This document shows positions 1 through 8,357 of a DNA stretch of 64,000 nt, piece by piece. The translations under genes and the position numbers were made by a program. The DNA is taken from NCBI RefSeq assembly GCF_001425625.1, contig NZ_LMCP01000044.1, positions 124,001 to 188,000 on the forward strand. Reading direction: 5' to 3'. The first letter of the stretch is position 1. Every line of letters begins with the position of its first letter. The notes beneath the pieces are model-generated. The model did not search any database, was not told where the DNA came from, and saw only the letters and a program-made list of their open reading frames with translations. Source of the stretch: Mesorhizobium sp. Root102. GTDB taxonomy: Bacteria; Pseudomonadota; Alphaproteobacteria; Rhizobiales; Rhizobiaceae.

Positions 1-788
1 ATGGCGCGCCACCGCCGAAAGGCACGTTCGCGGCTGCCGCCGCGCGTGATCCCGGCAAGCTCAGGCTGGCCGTGTATCACAAATCGCCGCTCGGCCTGCC
101 GATCTCGGATGAGACGCTCAAAGCGCTCGACACGGCGGTGGCGCTTGCCCGCGAAGGCGGTCATACCGTCGAGGAGATCGATCTGCCCTTTATCGGGCGC
201 GATTTCTTCGCCGACTTCTGCAGGACGGTCGCCTCTGCCGTCGCCGGCACGATGCGTGCGGAAGCGCTGCGTGTCGGCCGTTCCGTTACGGGCGACATCG
301 AGCGGGCGACGCGCGTGCTCGCCCGCTTCGGCGAAATTGTGTCGGCCGGCGAGACCTATGCCGACCTGCAGCGGCTGCATGCCGCCTCGCGGCAGCTGAT
401 CGCGGAGACCGCGCAGTATGACGCCGTGCTGATGCCAATCATTGCCCACCCGCCGCTCGCCTGCGGCGGCATGGATCCGAAAGGCGCCGACGAGCTCATC
501 GAGAACCTGCTCGACAAGCTTCATCTGACGCCCTTGCTGAAGCTGAAGCCATTCTTCGGCCAGTTGATGGACAAGAGCCTCTGGTTTACCCATTGGCCGG
601 CGATCCAGAATGTCAGCGGCCAGCCGTCGATCGCGCTGCCGGTTCATGTCACCGACGCCGGCCTGCCGATCGGCATCCAGGCAGCGGGCCGTCCGGGCGA
701 CGAGGAGACGCTGCTGTCGCTTGCCGCGCAGTTGGAGAAGATCTCGGGTTGGCTGGTCCGCAGGGCGCCACTGATGGTGCCGTCATGA
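1..788 (+). CDS. Amidase family protein, C-terminal part (5' end outside window)
   Basis: The reading frame is open from base 3, so the gene begins upstream. About 261 residues are visible, starting GAPPPKGTF and ending at TGA 786-788. The sequence resembles the C-terminal half of amidase-signature enzymes (GatA, AtzF and indoleacetamide hydrolase-like): the stretch GQPSIALPVHVTDAGLPIGI followed by QAAGRPGDEETLLSLAAQLE is the typical end of that fold. The Ser-Ser-Lys catalytic region lies in the missing N-terminal half, so the substrate cannot be judged. These enzymes hydrolyse amide bonds in the cytoplasm. The Met that appears inside the open frame near base 72 is a GTG codon in the middle of the domain and not a start. 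The next gene, argB, follows after about 100 bases. Confidence 0.8.
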   Translation, partial: GAPPPKGTFAAAAARDPGKLRLAVYHKSPLGLPISDETLKALDTAVALAREGGHTVEEIDLPFIGRDFFADFCRTVASAVAGTMRAEALRVGRSVTGDIERATRVLARFGEIVSAGETYADLQRLHAASRQLIAETAQYDAVLMPIIAHPPLACGGMDPKGADELIENLLDKLHLTPLLKLKPFFGQLMDKSLWFTHWPAIQNVSGQPSIALPVHVTDAGLPIGIQAAGRPGDEETLLSLAAQLEKISGWLVRRAPLMVPS

Positions 789-894
789 TGACGAGGTCGT
801 GTGGCGCTCGAATATGACAGCAAAGCCATTTGCGGGCGGCGCCAATTCCCGCTAAGACGCCGCCGTCCTTACCGATCTTCAGGGAAACAAGCCG

Positions 895-1788
895 ATGACG
901 GAAATAACCGCCACCGCCGAAATGCAGGCCGCCCTGCTGTCGCGGGCGCTGCCCTACATGCAGCGCTACGAACACAAGACGGTCGTGGTGAAATATGGCG
1001 GCCACGCCATGGGCGATATCGAGCTCGGCAAGGCGTTCGCGCGCGATATCGCGCTCCTGAAGCAATCCGGCGTCAACCCGATCGTCGTCCATGGCGGCGG
1101 TCCGCAGATCGGCGCCATGCTGGCCAAGATGGGCATCGAATCCAAGTTCGAGGGCGGCCTGCGCGTCACCGACCAGAAAACGGTCGAGATCGTCGAAATG
1201 GTGCTGGCCGGTTCGATCAACAAGGAGATCGTGGCGCTGATCAACGCCGAGGGCGAATGGGCGATCGGCCTGTGCGGCAAGGACGGCAACATGGTGTTCG
1301 CCGAAAAGGCCCGCAAGACCATGATCGATCCGGACTCCAACATCGAACGCGTGCTCGATCTCGGCTTCGTCGGCGAGCCGGTCGAGGTCGACCGCACCTT
1401 GCTCGACCTTCTGGCACGCTCCGAAATGATCCCGGTGCTGGCGCCGGTGGCGCCCGGCCGCGACGGCCACACCTACAACATCAACGCCGACACCTTCGCC
1501 GGCGCCATTGCCGGCGCTTGCCAGGCGACACGCCTGCTGTTCCTCACCGATGTGCCGGGCGTCCTTGACAAGAACAAGAAGCTGATCGACGAACTGACGG
1601 TGGCCGAGGCCAAGGCGCTGATCAAGGACGGGACAGTCTCGGGCGGCATGATCCCCAAGGTCGAGACCTGCATCGAAGCGATCGAGCGCGGCGTCGAAGG
1701 CGTCGTCATCCTCAACGGCAAGACGCCGCATGCGGTGCTGCTGGAACTGTTCACCGAACACGGCGCCGGCACGCTGATCGTGCCCTGA
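895..1788 (+). CDS. argB: Acetylglutamate kinase
   Basis: ArgB phosphorylates N-acetyl-L-glutamate, the second step of arginine biosynthesis, in the cytoplasm. The 297-aa product has the family length. Lys33-Tyr-Gly-Gly lies in the N-terminal strand-loop, HGGGPQIG at about 66-73 forms the acetylglutamate/phosphate loop, and GGMIPKVE near residue 250 is the conserved C-terminal nucleotide-site motif. The first ~25 residues, predicted helical before the kinase core, are typical of the arginine-inhibited form; that reading is inference. The ATG at 895 follows AGGGAAACAAGCCG. No other arg gene is adjacent, and the downstream gene is convergent with only 8 bases between the stops. Confidence 0.96.
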   Translation: MTEITATAEMQAALLSRALPYMQRYEHKTVVVKYGGHAMGDIELGKAFARDIALLKQSGVNPIVVHGGGPQIGAMLAKMGIESKFEGGLRVTDQKTVEIVEMVLAGSINKEIVALINAEGEWAIGLCGKDGNMVFAEKARKTMIDPDSNIERVLDLGFVGEPVEVDRTLLDLLARSEMIPVLAPVAPGRDGHTYNINADTFAGAIAGACQATRLLFLTDVPGVLDKNKKLIDELTVAEAKALIKDGTVSGGMIPKVETCIEAIERGVEGVVILNGKTPHAVLLELFTEHGAGTLIVP

Positions 1789-1796
1789 GCGGCTTG

Positions 1797-3365
1797 TCAG
1801 CCGGCTAACTTTTTCGCTCCGGGATCTGCAGGATTGCCGATGGTGGGGATGGCCGGCTTTCTGGCCGGGCGTGAAACCGTCATCGATTCCTCCTCGGCGT
1901 CCTGCGGCGTCCCCCAGAATTCGGCAAGCGTCGGGCCGTCTTTCACCCTGATGTCGCGGGCCAGAAATCCCCATACCTCGCGGAACCAGACGCGGCGGCC
2001 CATCTGCGTGTACCAGCGCATCGAATGGCGTTGCTCGGGATCCTTGTGGAACAGGATACGGGCCAGCGCCTTCGGCCGCGATTGCACCGCCAGTTCGATC
2101 AGCTTGACGCCGGAGAACAGCATCCACGGCTTCAGCCGCGTCATCTGCAGCACCTGGTGCTTGTAGTCCCAAAGGCGGGCATCCCGCTGGATCACCTTGC
2201 GATCCCGCGCGATGCGGAAGAACGGCGTCCAGCGATGCGGTGTCACGTAGAGCGCCTGGATCTGGTCCGGATCGTAAGCGATCAGCTGTCGAAAGCCGCG
2301 CCAGAGGTCGCGAAAGCCTTCGTCCTCGAAGCCGGCCACCCAGGTCGCCATCGATAGGATGCCGTGCAGGCGCAGCAGCCTTATCGCCTCGCGGTCGGAT
2401 GAGGTGCTGCCGCCCTTGCGGATCAAATGAAGCGTCTGCTCGTCGGTGTTTTCCATGCCGAGCAGCCAGCGGATGACACCGGCCTTGCGGTAGAGATGCA
2501 GGATGTCGGCATCGCGCACGATGTCGTCGGCGCGGGTCGAGCCGACGATCAGCACCGCCACATTCTCGGCGATCAGGGTGTCGAGAAAGGCGCGCCAGGC
2601 TTTCTTCGAAACCGTCGGATTCTCGTCGGCTAGATTGATCAGCTCGACGCCGTGTTCGCGGTACAGCCAGGCGATTTCTTGCGCGAATTTCACGGGATCG
2701 CGATGCCGCCAGCGGGTCCAGAAGCCGCGCTGGCCGCAATAGTTGCACAGATGCGGGCAGCCGCGCGAAAACTGCATGACCACGGCCCGCTTGCCGCCCC
2801 AGTAGCTGTACCTATCATGGTCGATCAGCTCCCAGCCGACGCGGTAGACGTCGAGATCGGCTATGGTCATCGCCGGCTGCGTGGCGAAGGGCCGGCGCAG
2901 ATCGTCGCGATAGGCAATGCCGGCCACGCTCGTCGGCGGCTGGTGCATCTCCAGCGCCTCTACCAGCGCCACGACGGTCGCTTCGCCCTCGCCACGCACG
3001 ATGAAGTCGAAGGCATCGGTAGCGGCCAGGATGTCGCGCCAGTGATAGGTCGGAAAGACGCCGCCATAGATGATGATGGTTGCCGGCTCGCGCTCCTTGA
3101 TCATCTTGGCGATCAGCAAGGCGGTCGGATGCGCCGAGGTCGAGCCGGAATGGCCGATCAGGATGAAGTCGGGGCGATCGGCGAGCGCGTTGCACACCAC
3201 CTTGTCGAGTGACATCGGCCCGAATTCGGCGTCGACAAGCCGCACCTCATGGCCGGCATCGATCAGCGGGCCGCCCAGCGCCAGCAGGCCAAGCGGCGGC
3301 AGGTGATCGTCGGGCACGCGGCTACCGATGGCCGTATGCGGCGGATTGATCAGGACGATTTTCAT
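1797..3365 (-). CDS. B12-binding radical SAM protein, BchE-like
   Basis: The 522-aa product has an N-terminal cobalamin-binding domain (MKIVLINPPH, then PPLGLLALGGPLIDAGHEV) and a radical SAM core with the [4Fe-4S] motif C-x3-C-x2-C in RGCPHLCNYCGQRGFW. This architecture is that of the BchE/oxidative-cyclase type of B12-dependent radical SAM enzymes. No bacteriochlorophyll genes are nearby, so a role in Mg-protoporphyrin cyclase chemistry is not supported and the substrate is unknown. I chose ATG 3365 because AGAGGTCCGCC precedes it and the cobalamin fold starts there; the frame extends 17 codons further upstream without homology. The last ~40 residues are polar and Pro/Ala-rich. The gene is convergent with argB. 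Confidence 0.8.
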   Translation of the reverse strand: MKIVLINPPHTAIGSRVPDDHLPPLGLLALGGPLIDAGHEVRLVDAEFGPMSLDKVVCNALADRPDFILIGHSGSTSAHPTALLIAKMIKEREPATIIIYGGVFPTYHWRDILAATDAFDFIVRGEGEATVVALVEALEMHQPPTSVAGIAYRDDLRRPFATQPAMTIADLDVYRVGWELIDHDRYSYWGGKRAVVMQFSRGCPHLCNYCGQRGFWTRWRHRDPVKFAQEIAWLYREHGVELINLADENPTVSKKAWRAFLDTLIAENVAVLIVGSTRADDIVRDADILHLYRKAGVIRWLLGMENTDEQTLHLIRKGGSTSSDREAIRLLRLHGILSMATWVAGFEDEGFRDLWRGFRQLIAYDPDQIQALYVTPHRWTPFFRIARDRKVIQRDARLWDYKHQVLQMTRLKPWMLFSGVKLIELAVQSRPKALARILFHKDPEQRHSMRWYTQMGRRVWFREVWGFLARDIRVKDGPTLAEFWGTPQDAEEESMTVSRPARKPAIPTIGNPADPGAKKLAG

Positions 3366-3480
3366 GGCGGACCTCTGGGCAGTTGGTCCGCGCAAGCTGG
3401 CCGGCGATGTGGACACGCGCTTGGCCCGTTTCAGCAGTTTGCGTGCAGCTTTTCGCCAAGGAGTGCGAAGGCAGGCATCG

Positions 3481-3957
3481 TCACCGCCTGAGGTGAGCGA
3501 GCGGCACGTGGCCCGGTCCCTTGATGTTCTGCAGCACGAGCTGGGTGTGGACGTCGCGCACGCCGTCGAGCCGCATCAGCCGGTGCATGACGAAGTTGTT
3601 GAGTTCGTCGACCGACGGCACCATGACATGCAGCAGGAAATCATGGTCGCCGGTCATCGTCCAGCACGAGGACACCTCGTCCATGCGCTGCACTGCGGCG
3701 ATGAAGCTTTCGGGCGAACCGTCGCTGTGGCTGACAAGGCGGACCTGGATGAACACCTCGACCATCAGCCCGACCGCGCGGCGGCTGATCACAGCGGCAA
3801 AACCCTTGATGATGCCGGCCTCCTGCAGCGCTTCGAAGCGCCGCGCGCACGGCGTCGTCGACAGGCCGATCTCTTGCGCCAGTTCGGATACCGGCTTGCG
3901 CCCGTCGCGCTGCAGGACATCGAGCATCTTGATCTCGAAATCATCGAATTGAGGCAT
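3481..3957 (-). CDS. Lrp/AsnC family transcriptional regulator
   Basis: The 158-aa product has an N-terminal helix-turn-helix (about 8-50, with LSTTPCARRFEALQEAGII as recognition region) and a C-terminal RAM/AsnC ligand domain (TMTGDHDFLLHVMVPSVDEL). Start ATG 3957 has AAGGAG seven bases upstream; a GTG two codons earlier is less likely. The gene is divergent from phhA with about 140 bases between, which suggests control of phenylalanine catabolism, as Lrp-type regulators do for amino acid catabolic genes in other proteobacteria. A perfect 7-bp inverted repeat TTCACTC...GAGTGAA lies over its start region and is a candidate autoregulatory site. Confidence 0.9.
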   Translation of the reverse strand: MPQFDDFEIKMLDVLQRDGRKPVSELAQEIGLSTTPCARRFEALQEAGIIKGFAAVISRRAVGLMVEVFIQVRLVSHSDGSPESFIAAVQRMDEVSSCWTMTGDHDFLLHVMVPSVDELNNFVMHRLMRLDGVRDVHTQLVLQNIKGPGHVPLAHLRR

Positions 3958-3958
3958 T

Positions 3959-3988
3959 TTCACTCCTTGGAGATACTTTCTGAGTGAA
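3959..3988. promoter_or_regulatory. Inverted repeat in the lrp-phhA intergenic region
   Basis: TTCACTC at 3959-3965 and GAGTGAA at 3982-3988 form a perfect 7-bp inverted repeat with a 16-base AT-richer spacer. It lies just upstream of the Lrp-type start codon and within the divergent promoter region shared with phhA. The position suits an operator for the Lrp protein, but Lrp sites are degenerate and this is inference. Confidence 0.4.
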
Positions 3989-4097
3989 TATTATCCCGAT
4001 TCCTGCATCCGAGCCATCATCAAAGCCAATTTGCCTCGGCAAATCCGGTTAGCCTTCCGGCACCATTCGCCATTCATGATTTGCGAGGAGAAAAACC

Positions 4098-4934
4098 ATG
4101 ACGACGATGAGCGTTGCCGAATATGCCCGCGACTGCGCGGCGCAAGGGTTCCGCGGCGACTACTCGGTCTGCCGTTCCGATTTCACCGTGGCGCAGGGTG
4201 ACGATTACAGCGCCGAGGAGCAGGCAGTGTGGCGCACGCTGTGCGACCGCCAGACCAAGCTGACGCGCAAGCTCGCCCACCACTCCTATCTCGACGGTGT
4301 CGAAAAACTTGGCCTGCTCGACCGCATCCCCGATTTCGAGGAGGTCAGCGCCAAGCTGCGCAAACTGACCGGCTGGGAGATCGTCGCCGTGCCGGGTCTC
4401 ATTCCCGCTGCCCCGTTCTTCGACCATCTCGCCAACCGCCGCTTCCCGGTCACCAACTGGCTGCGGACCCGGCAGGAGCTCGACTACATCGTCGAGCCCG
4501 ACATGTTCCACGATTTCTTTGGTCATGTGCCGGTGCTGTCGCAGCCGGTGTTCGCCGATTTCATGCAGATGTATGGCCGCAAAGCCGGCGACATCATTGC
4601 GCTGGGCGGCGACGAGATGATCACCCGGCTCTACTGGTACACGGCCGAATATGGCCTGATGCAGGAGGCCGGCCAGCCGCTGAAGGCCTTTGGCGCCGGC
4701 CTGATGTCGTCGTTTACCGAACTGCAGTTCGCGATCGACAGCAAGGACGCCCACCACGTGCCTTTCGACCTGGAAACGGTGATGCGGACCGGCTACGAGA
4801 TCGACAAGTTCCAGCGCGCCTATTTCGTGCTGCCGTCGTTCGAGGTCTTGCGCGATGCCTTCCAGACCGCCGACTTCGAAGCGATCGTCGCCCGCCGCAA
4901 GGGCCAGCCGGCGCTCGACCCGGCGACGGTCTAG
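4098..4934 (+). CDS. phhA: Phenylalanine 4-hydroxylase
   Basis: PhhA is an iron- and pterin-dependent monooxygenase that converts phenylalanine to tyrosine. The 278-aa protein is of the short bacterial type with only the catalytic domain. The iron ligands are visible as His138 and His143 (MFHDFFGHVP) and Glu184 (YWYTAEYGL), the same numbering as in the Chromobacterium enzyme. The ATG at 4098 follows GAGGAGAAAAACC. It is divergent from an Lrp/AsnC regulator. No pterin carbinolamine dehydratase (phhB) is adjacent. A GC hairpin follows the stop. Confidence 0.96.
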   Translation: MTTMSVAEYARDCAAQGFRGDYSVCRSDFTVAQGDDYSAEEQAVWRTLCDRQTKLTRKLAHHSYLDGVEKLGLLDRIPDFEEVSAKLRKLTGWEIVAVPGLIPAAPFFDHLANRRFPVTNWLRTRQELDYIVEPDMFHDFFGHVPVLSQPVFADFMQMYGRKAGDIIALGGDEMITRLYWYTAEYGLMQEAGQPLKAFGAGLMSSFTELQFAIDSKDAHHVPFDLETVMRTGYEIDKFQRAYFVLPSFEVLRDAFQTADFEAIVARRKGQPALDPATV

Positions 4935-4957
4935 CCTTCCGCAAAGCGTGTCGCGAA

Positions 4958-4980
4958 CTCCCGCCTCGATGGGGCGGGAG
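4958..4980 (+). terminator. Hairpin after phhA
   Basis: CTCCCGCC (4958-4965) and GGCGGGAG (4973-4980) make a perfect 8-bp stem with a 7-base loop, 24 bases after the phhA stop. There is no T-run behind it. It lies between two convergent genes and probably ends transcription from one or both sides. Confidence 0.5.
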
Positions 4981-4992
4981 CCATCGGCACTC

Positions 4993-5328
4993 CTATCGCC
5001 CGTTTGGAGTGTCGGACCCCTCGGCCTTCAGCCGCGCCAGCTGGTCGCGCTGCAGGCCGAGTGCGGCGTTGACGAAGCGCGATATGGTGGCGAGCTCCGC
5101 ATCGCCGAAGCTGGCGATCACTGTTTCACCTTCTCGCGCGATGGCGCCGTAGTAGCGCGCCGACAGCTCCCGCGTGGCCTCGGTCGCCTCTATGACCACC
5201 TTGCGCCTGTCCTCGAGACTGCGCGTGCGCGTCAGCAGGCCGCGCGCCTCCAGCCGGTCGATCAGCGCGGTCACCGCGGCCGTTGTCAGCCCGGTCGCGG
5301 CGGCGACCGGCCGATTGCGGGCCGCCAT
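4993..5328 (-). pseudogene. MarR-type regulator, N-terminally truncated
   Basis: The region encodes the second half of a MarR winged helix: AAATGLTTAAVTALIDRLE is the recognition helix, GLLTRTRSLEDRRKVV the wing, followed by the C-terminal dimer helix. The N-terminal dimerisation helices and first DNA-binding helix (about 45 residues in normal 140-160-aa relatives) are missing. The frame stays open to 5577, but that part has no MarR character and coincides with a small membrane-protein gene on the other strand. The first plausible ATG is at 5328, giving 111 aa. I read this as the remnant of a regulator whose 5' end was replaced or deleted; a short functional protein is possible. Confidence 0.55.
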
Positions 5329-5358
5329 GGAGAGCCGGCCGCCGACAAGAAGTGAAAA

Positions 5359-5526
5359 ATGAGTTTGATTCAACAGCGCGCGCCCCTCTCGCACGAAGAG
5401 GAGTTCAAATACGCCAAGCTGGCAATGGAATGGTATGGCTGGGGCTCCCCCATCGGCCTCGGCATTCAACTCGTGTGGCTGGCCGCAGCCGCCGTCTTCG
5501 TACGCATCGCGGTCTACGGCTTTTAG
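5359..5526 (+). CDS. Small membrane protein, 55 aa
   Basis: The frame starts at ATG 5359 behind AGAAGTGA and ends at TAG 5524-5526. The product starts MSLIQQRAPLSHEEE, has a short charged stretch, then KLAMEWYGWGSPIGLGI and one membrane segment (QLVWLAAAAVFVRIAV). The W-Y-G-W-G-S-P motif before a single transmembrane helix looks conserved rather than random, and the hydrophobic segment sits at the C-terminus as in small inner-membrane proteins. Function unknown. It occupies the DNA where the 5' end of the truncated MarR gene would be expected. Confidence 0.5.
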   Translation: MSLIQQRAPLSHEEEFKYAKLAMEWYGWGSPIGLGIQLVWLAAAAVFVRIAVYGF

Positions 5527-5610
5527 GCCATGCCGCGTATCTGCCGGCGCCGTCACAGGCGCCGGCATTGTCGGCATGCCCTCGAAATTCAGGACGTTGC
5601 CGTGTGACCG

Positions 5611-7050
5611 TCAGACGGTGATCACCTTGCTCAAATGATCGCCCAGCCGGCAGGACAGTGCGGTGATCGTCGTCGTCGGGTTGCATTGGCCCGATGTGCA
5701 GAACACCGAGGAGCCGCCGACATAGAGATTGTCCATGCCGTGCACCTTGCAGTTGGCGTCGACCACGCTCTTGCCGATGTCGGTACCCATGCGCGTGCCG
5801 CCCATATGGTGGTGGCCCGCCGTCTCGTCGTTGGTCGGATAGTCCTGACCATTGCTGATCCAGTCGGCAATGCGCACCCGGCCGAGATTCTTCTCGATCA
5901 GCGTCGTGCCGAACAGTCTGAGTCCTTCGAGCAGGGTGCGGCGTTCCAGCTCCGACTTCTTCCAGTGCAGCTCGATGCGCGGCACGCCGGTATGGTCGAC
6001 ATCGGTCTTCGACAGCTCGATCTGGTTGGAGGCCAGCGGCGCCTGTTCCCAGGCGACGTAGAGCTGGGCGGCGCAGCGCAGTCTCTGACTGAGCTTGGAA
6101 GACATCCATTCGGCTATGTCGGGCGCCGTGCAGGCGAGATCGGCGATGAGGCTCTTGACACCGGGATACGGCGTCTCGATCAGCCGGATGCCGAAATTCA
6201 TGATCTGCAGTCGCTCCATCGCGGCAAGCGTCGGCGAGAAGAAGGCCTCGTTGACGGCGTCGACCTCGAACGCGTTGTAGTCGGCTAGGATGGCATTGCC
6301 GCCCTCGAAGGTCGGATGCTCCATCCAGTAGCGGCCAAGCGCTGTCGCATTCGGCACGACGCCGCCGTTCGAGCGCTGGTTCGACCACAGAAGCAGCCGC
6401 GAATTCTCCAGCCCGCCGGTGCAGACGATGAAATAGTCCGCGCTGATGGAGCCGGCATCCTGCCCGTTCGACCACAGTCTGGCGCCCGTCACGCGTTTGC
6501 CGTCGCCGGCGAGTTCAGTGACGCATGTGTTGAGCACGACCGCGATGTTCCTGGCTTTGTCGAGTTCGTCGCCGAATTTCTCGGCGAAGCGCACAGCCGG
6601 GCTCTTGATCAGCTGCACCCAGCGAATGTGGTCCGAGATCGGCATGTCCGGCCGGAAGGCCGGAAGGTCGAGAATATCGCGCACTTCCGGCAGATAGGGC
6701 TCGATGTCGGTGCGGCGGATCGGCCAGCCCGTATCGGGCACCCAGGCCTTCGGCTCGAAATCCTCTTTGTCGAGCACGCGGCACCAGCCGGCCCAGTGGT
6801 TGGAACTGCCGCCCATGAACCGCAGCCGGGTGATGTCGAGGTCGAAATAGAAATCGCCGACCGTGGTGCCACGGTAGAAATCCTGCGACTCGTCGCTGAA
6901 CTCACGCGAGCCGGCCTCCAGCACCACGACCGGAATGCCGGCGGCGCCAAGCTTGCGGGCAATGGTGGTGCCGGCCGGGCCGGAGCCGAGGATGCAGACC
7001 TTTGGGGTGAAGCTCGCTGCGCGATACGCCTCGTAGCTGTCGAAGATCAT
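5611..7050 (-). CDS. GMC-family FAD oxidoreductase
   Basis: The 479-aa protein has an N-terminal Rossmann FAD motif (GSGPAG at 22-27, then VVVLEAGSR), the GGSSNHWAGWC loop of GMC enzymes, and a C-terminal HHHMGGTRMG (about 413-422) with LYVGGSSVFCTSGQCNPTTT, which carries the catalytic Asn region. It resembles gluconate/sugar dehydrogenase FAD subunits and pyranose-oxidase-like GMC proteins. These oxidise alcohols or sugars with a quinone or oxygen acceptor; the substrate is not evident. It has no signal peptide, but the upstream gene encodes a small exported protein whose stop overlaps this start by 4 bases, so the pair is translationally coupled and the enzyme may travel with it. Confidence 0.88.
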   Translation of the reverse strand: MIFDSYEAYRAASFTPKVCILGSGPAGTTIARKLGAAGIPVVVLEAGSREFSDESQDFYRGTTVGDFYFDLDITRLRFMGGSSNHWAGWCRVLDKEDFEPKAWVPDTGWPIRRTDIEPYLPEVRDILDLPAFRPDMPISDHIRWVQLIKSPAVRFAEKFGDELDKARNIAVVLNTCVTELAGDGKRVTGARLWSNGQDAGSISADYFIVCTGGLENSRLLLWSNQRSNGGVVPNATALGRYWMEHPTFEGGNAILADYNAFEVDAVNEAFFSPTLAAMERLQIMNFGIRLIETPYPGVKSLIADLACTAPDIAEWMSSKLSQRLRCAAQLYVAWEQAPLASNQIELSKTDVDHTGVPRIELHWKKSELERRTLLEGLRLFGTTLIEKNLGRVRIADWISNGQDYPTNDETAGHHHMGGTRMGTDIGKSVVDANCKVHGMDNLYVGGSSVFCTSGQCNPTTTITALSCRLGDHLSKVITV

Positions 7051-7241
7051 GCCAGGTCACTCCGCTTCAGAATCCAGCCATTGACCTCGACGATCTCGTT
7101 CGGGTCGGCCCGGGATTGATCGGGATGGGAGGCATAGGAAGCATCGGCATCAGGCAGCTTGCGAAACAGCGACAAAGCAGGCAGTGCGATCAGCGCCTGC
7201 ACGATCGCGCGGCGTGACATTTTTTTTATGAAGAAACTCAT
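7047..7241 (-). CDS. Small signal-bearing protein coupled to GMC oxidoreductase
   Basis: The product is 64 aa: a basic N-terminus with twin arginines (MSRRA at 8-12), a hydrophobic run AIVQALIALPALSLF, then a short hydrophilic tail ending NGWILKRSDLA. This looks like a Tat-type export signal with a minimal mature part. Its stop overlaps the start of the GMC oxidoreductase by 4 bases. In gluconate-type dehydrogenases a small Tat-bearing subunit carries the FAD subunit across the membrane; this peptide may be a reduced version of that arrangement. I chose ATG 7241; the internal ATG at residue 8 is an alternative. Function is inference. Confidence 0.6.
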   Translation of the reverse strand: MSFFIKKMSRRAIVQALIALPALSLFRKLPDADASYASHPDQSRADPNEIVEVNGWILKRSDLA

Positions 7242-7434
7242 GAGGTCTCTCAGTTGAGGGCTTCGACAATGCGTGGCATTCCTGGAACGGCAGTTCCCGG
7301 AACGACACATGCATCGCCGCAGAAGCCAGTATCGTGCCAAGTCTGGCCGCAAAGCGGTGAATACCCGGCTAAACGGTGCAACCGAGTGCAAACAGCGTTA
7401 GAATTTCCTTAACGAGCTGGTTGTGGCGATCGGA

Positions 7435-8196
7435 TCACGCCGCCGCGGAGATGTCCGTATCGAGGATCGTCAGGTTTCTGCCCTGATGCTTGGCCTGGTA
7501 GAGGCGCCGGTCGGCGGCGCGCATCAGGTCCGATACGCTGACATCGTCGCCACAGACCGTGCCGCCGATGCTGACCGTGAGCGGAATGGTCCGCTCGTCG
7601 ACGGGCCGGAAGCGGATCAGCTCGACTTCGCGGCGAATGCGCTCGGCGACCCGCTTGGCCTCCTGCTCGGTGGCGCCGATCAGGAAGGCGCCGAACTCCT
7701 CGCCGCCGATGCGGCCCAGCACATCGCCGCCGCGCACGCCGCGCTGGATCGCGCTGGCGATCAAAAGCAGCGCGTCATCACCGGTCAGGTGGCCAAAATT
7801 ATCGTTGATCTTCTTGAAATGGTCGGCGTCGATGATCAGCAGCGCGCCGCGATCGGACTTGCGGCGCGAACTGTCGAGCGCGGCAAAGAAGCTTTCCCGG
7901 TTGAGCATGCCGGTCATGTCGTCGCGGCTCGCCTTTTCCGCCAGGCGGCGATGCGCGGCGGCGAGCTGGGCATGGGCCCGGGCAAGCTCGCGATGCGCAT
8001 TTTTCAGCCTGTCGCTTTGCCAGAACGTGCTTGCGCTGGCGACCCATGCCAGCACCAGCGGACAGAGCGTGGAGGTCAGCCAGATCGTACGGTTGACCGG
8101 AAATCCCATCGCCGGAACGATGATCAGCGTCAGCAGGAGAGAAGCTGCGACGGAGGCGAAAGCAATGGCGGCGGATTTCAAGATTATGCTGTTCAT
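7435..8196 (-). CDS. Diguanylate cyclase (GGDEF domain), membrane-anchored
   Basis: The protein (253 aa from ATG 8196) has two N-terminal transmembrane segments (about 8-30 and 38-57), a short coiled linker rich in Ala/Arg/His (65-90) and a GGDEF domain. The active site is GGEEF at 164-168, with Asp and Asn substrate residues in IDADHFKKINDNFGH. An RxxD inhibitory site (Arg155-Asp158) sits five residues before GGEEF, so product inhibition by c-di-GMP is expected. It should make c-di-GMP at the inner membrane. No sensory domain is visible. The frame extends 12 codons upstream of the chosen start. Confidence 0.92.
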   Translation of the reverse strand: MNSIILKSAAIAFASVAASLLLTLIIVPAMGFPVNRTIWLTSTLCPLVLAWVASASTFWQSDRLKNAHRELARAHAQLAAAHRRLAEKASRDDMTGMLNRESFFAALDSSRRKSDRGALLIIDADHFKKINDNFGHLTGDDALLLIASAIQRGVRGGDVLGRIGGEEFGAFLIGATEQEAKRVAERIRREVELIRFRPVDERTIPLTVSIGGTVCGDDVSVSDLMRAADRRLYQAKHQGRNLTILDTDISAAA

Positions 8197-8357
8197 CGCT
8201 TGCTCCCACAGGATTTGTCTCTGTGCCAGCAAGCCCTGAAGGCCACCTTTCCCGGATGCATAAAATTTGAATCGTGAGGCGATTTGTGCAACCTCAACGA
8301 GCAGAAGTTGTGGATAAAGTCTCTTTCAGGACGCTTGTTTCATGCCATAAGGAGCGC

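Noticed and set aside
649-2748. A 699-codon open frame on the minus strand across argB and the radical SAM gene
   Set aside because: It is antisense to argB and out of frame with the radical SAM gene; its Arg/Asp/His-rich composition is typical of a shadow frame in GC-rich DNA.
1797-3365. Assignment as Mg-protoporphyrin monomethyl ester cyclase (bchE)
   Set aside because: Only the architecture matches. No bch, puf or carotenoid genes are in view, so the specific function is not supported.
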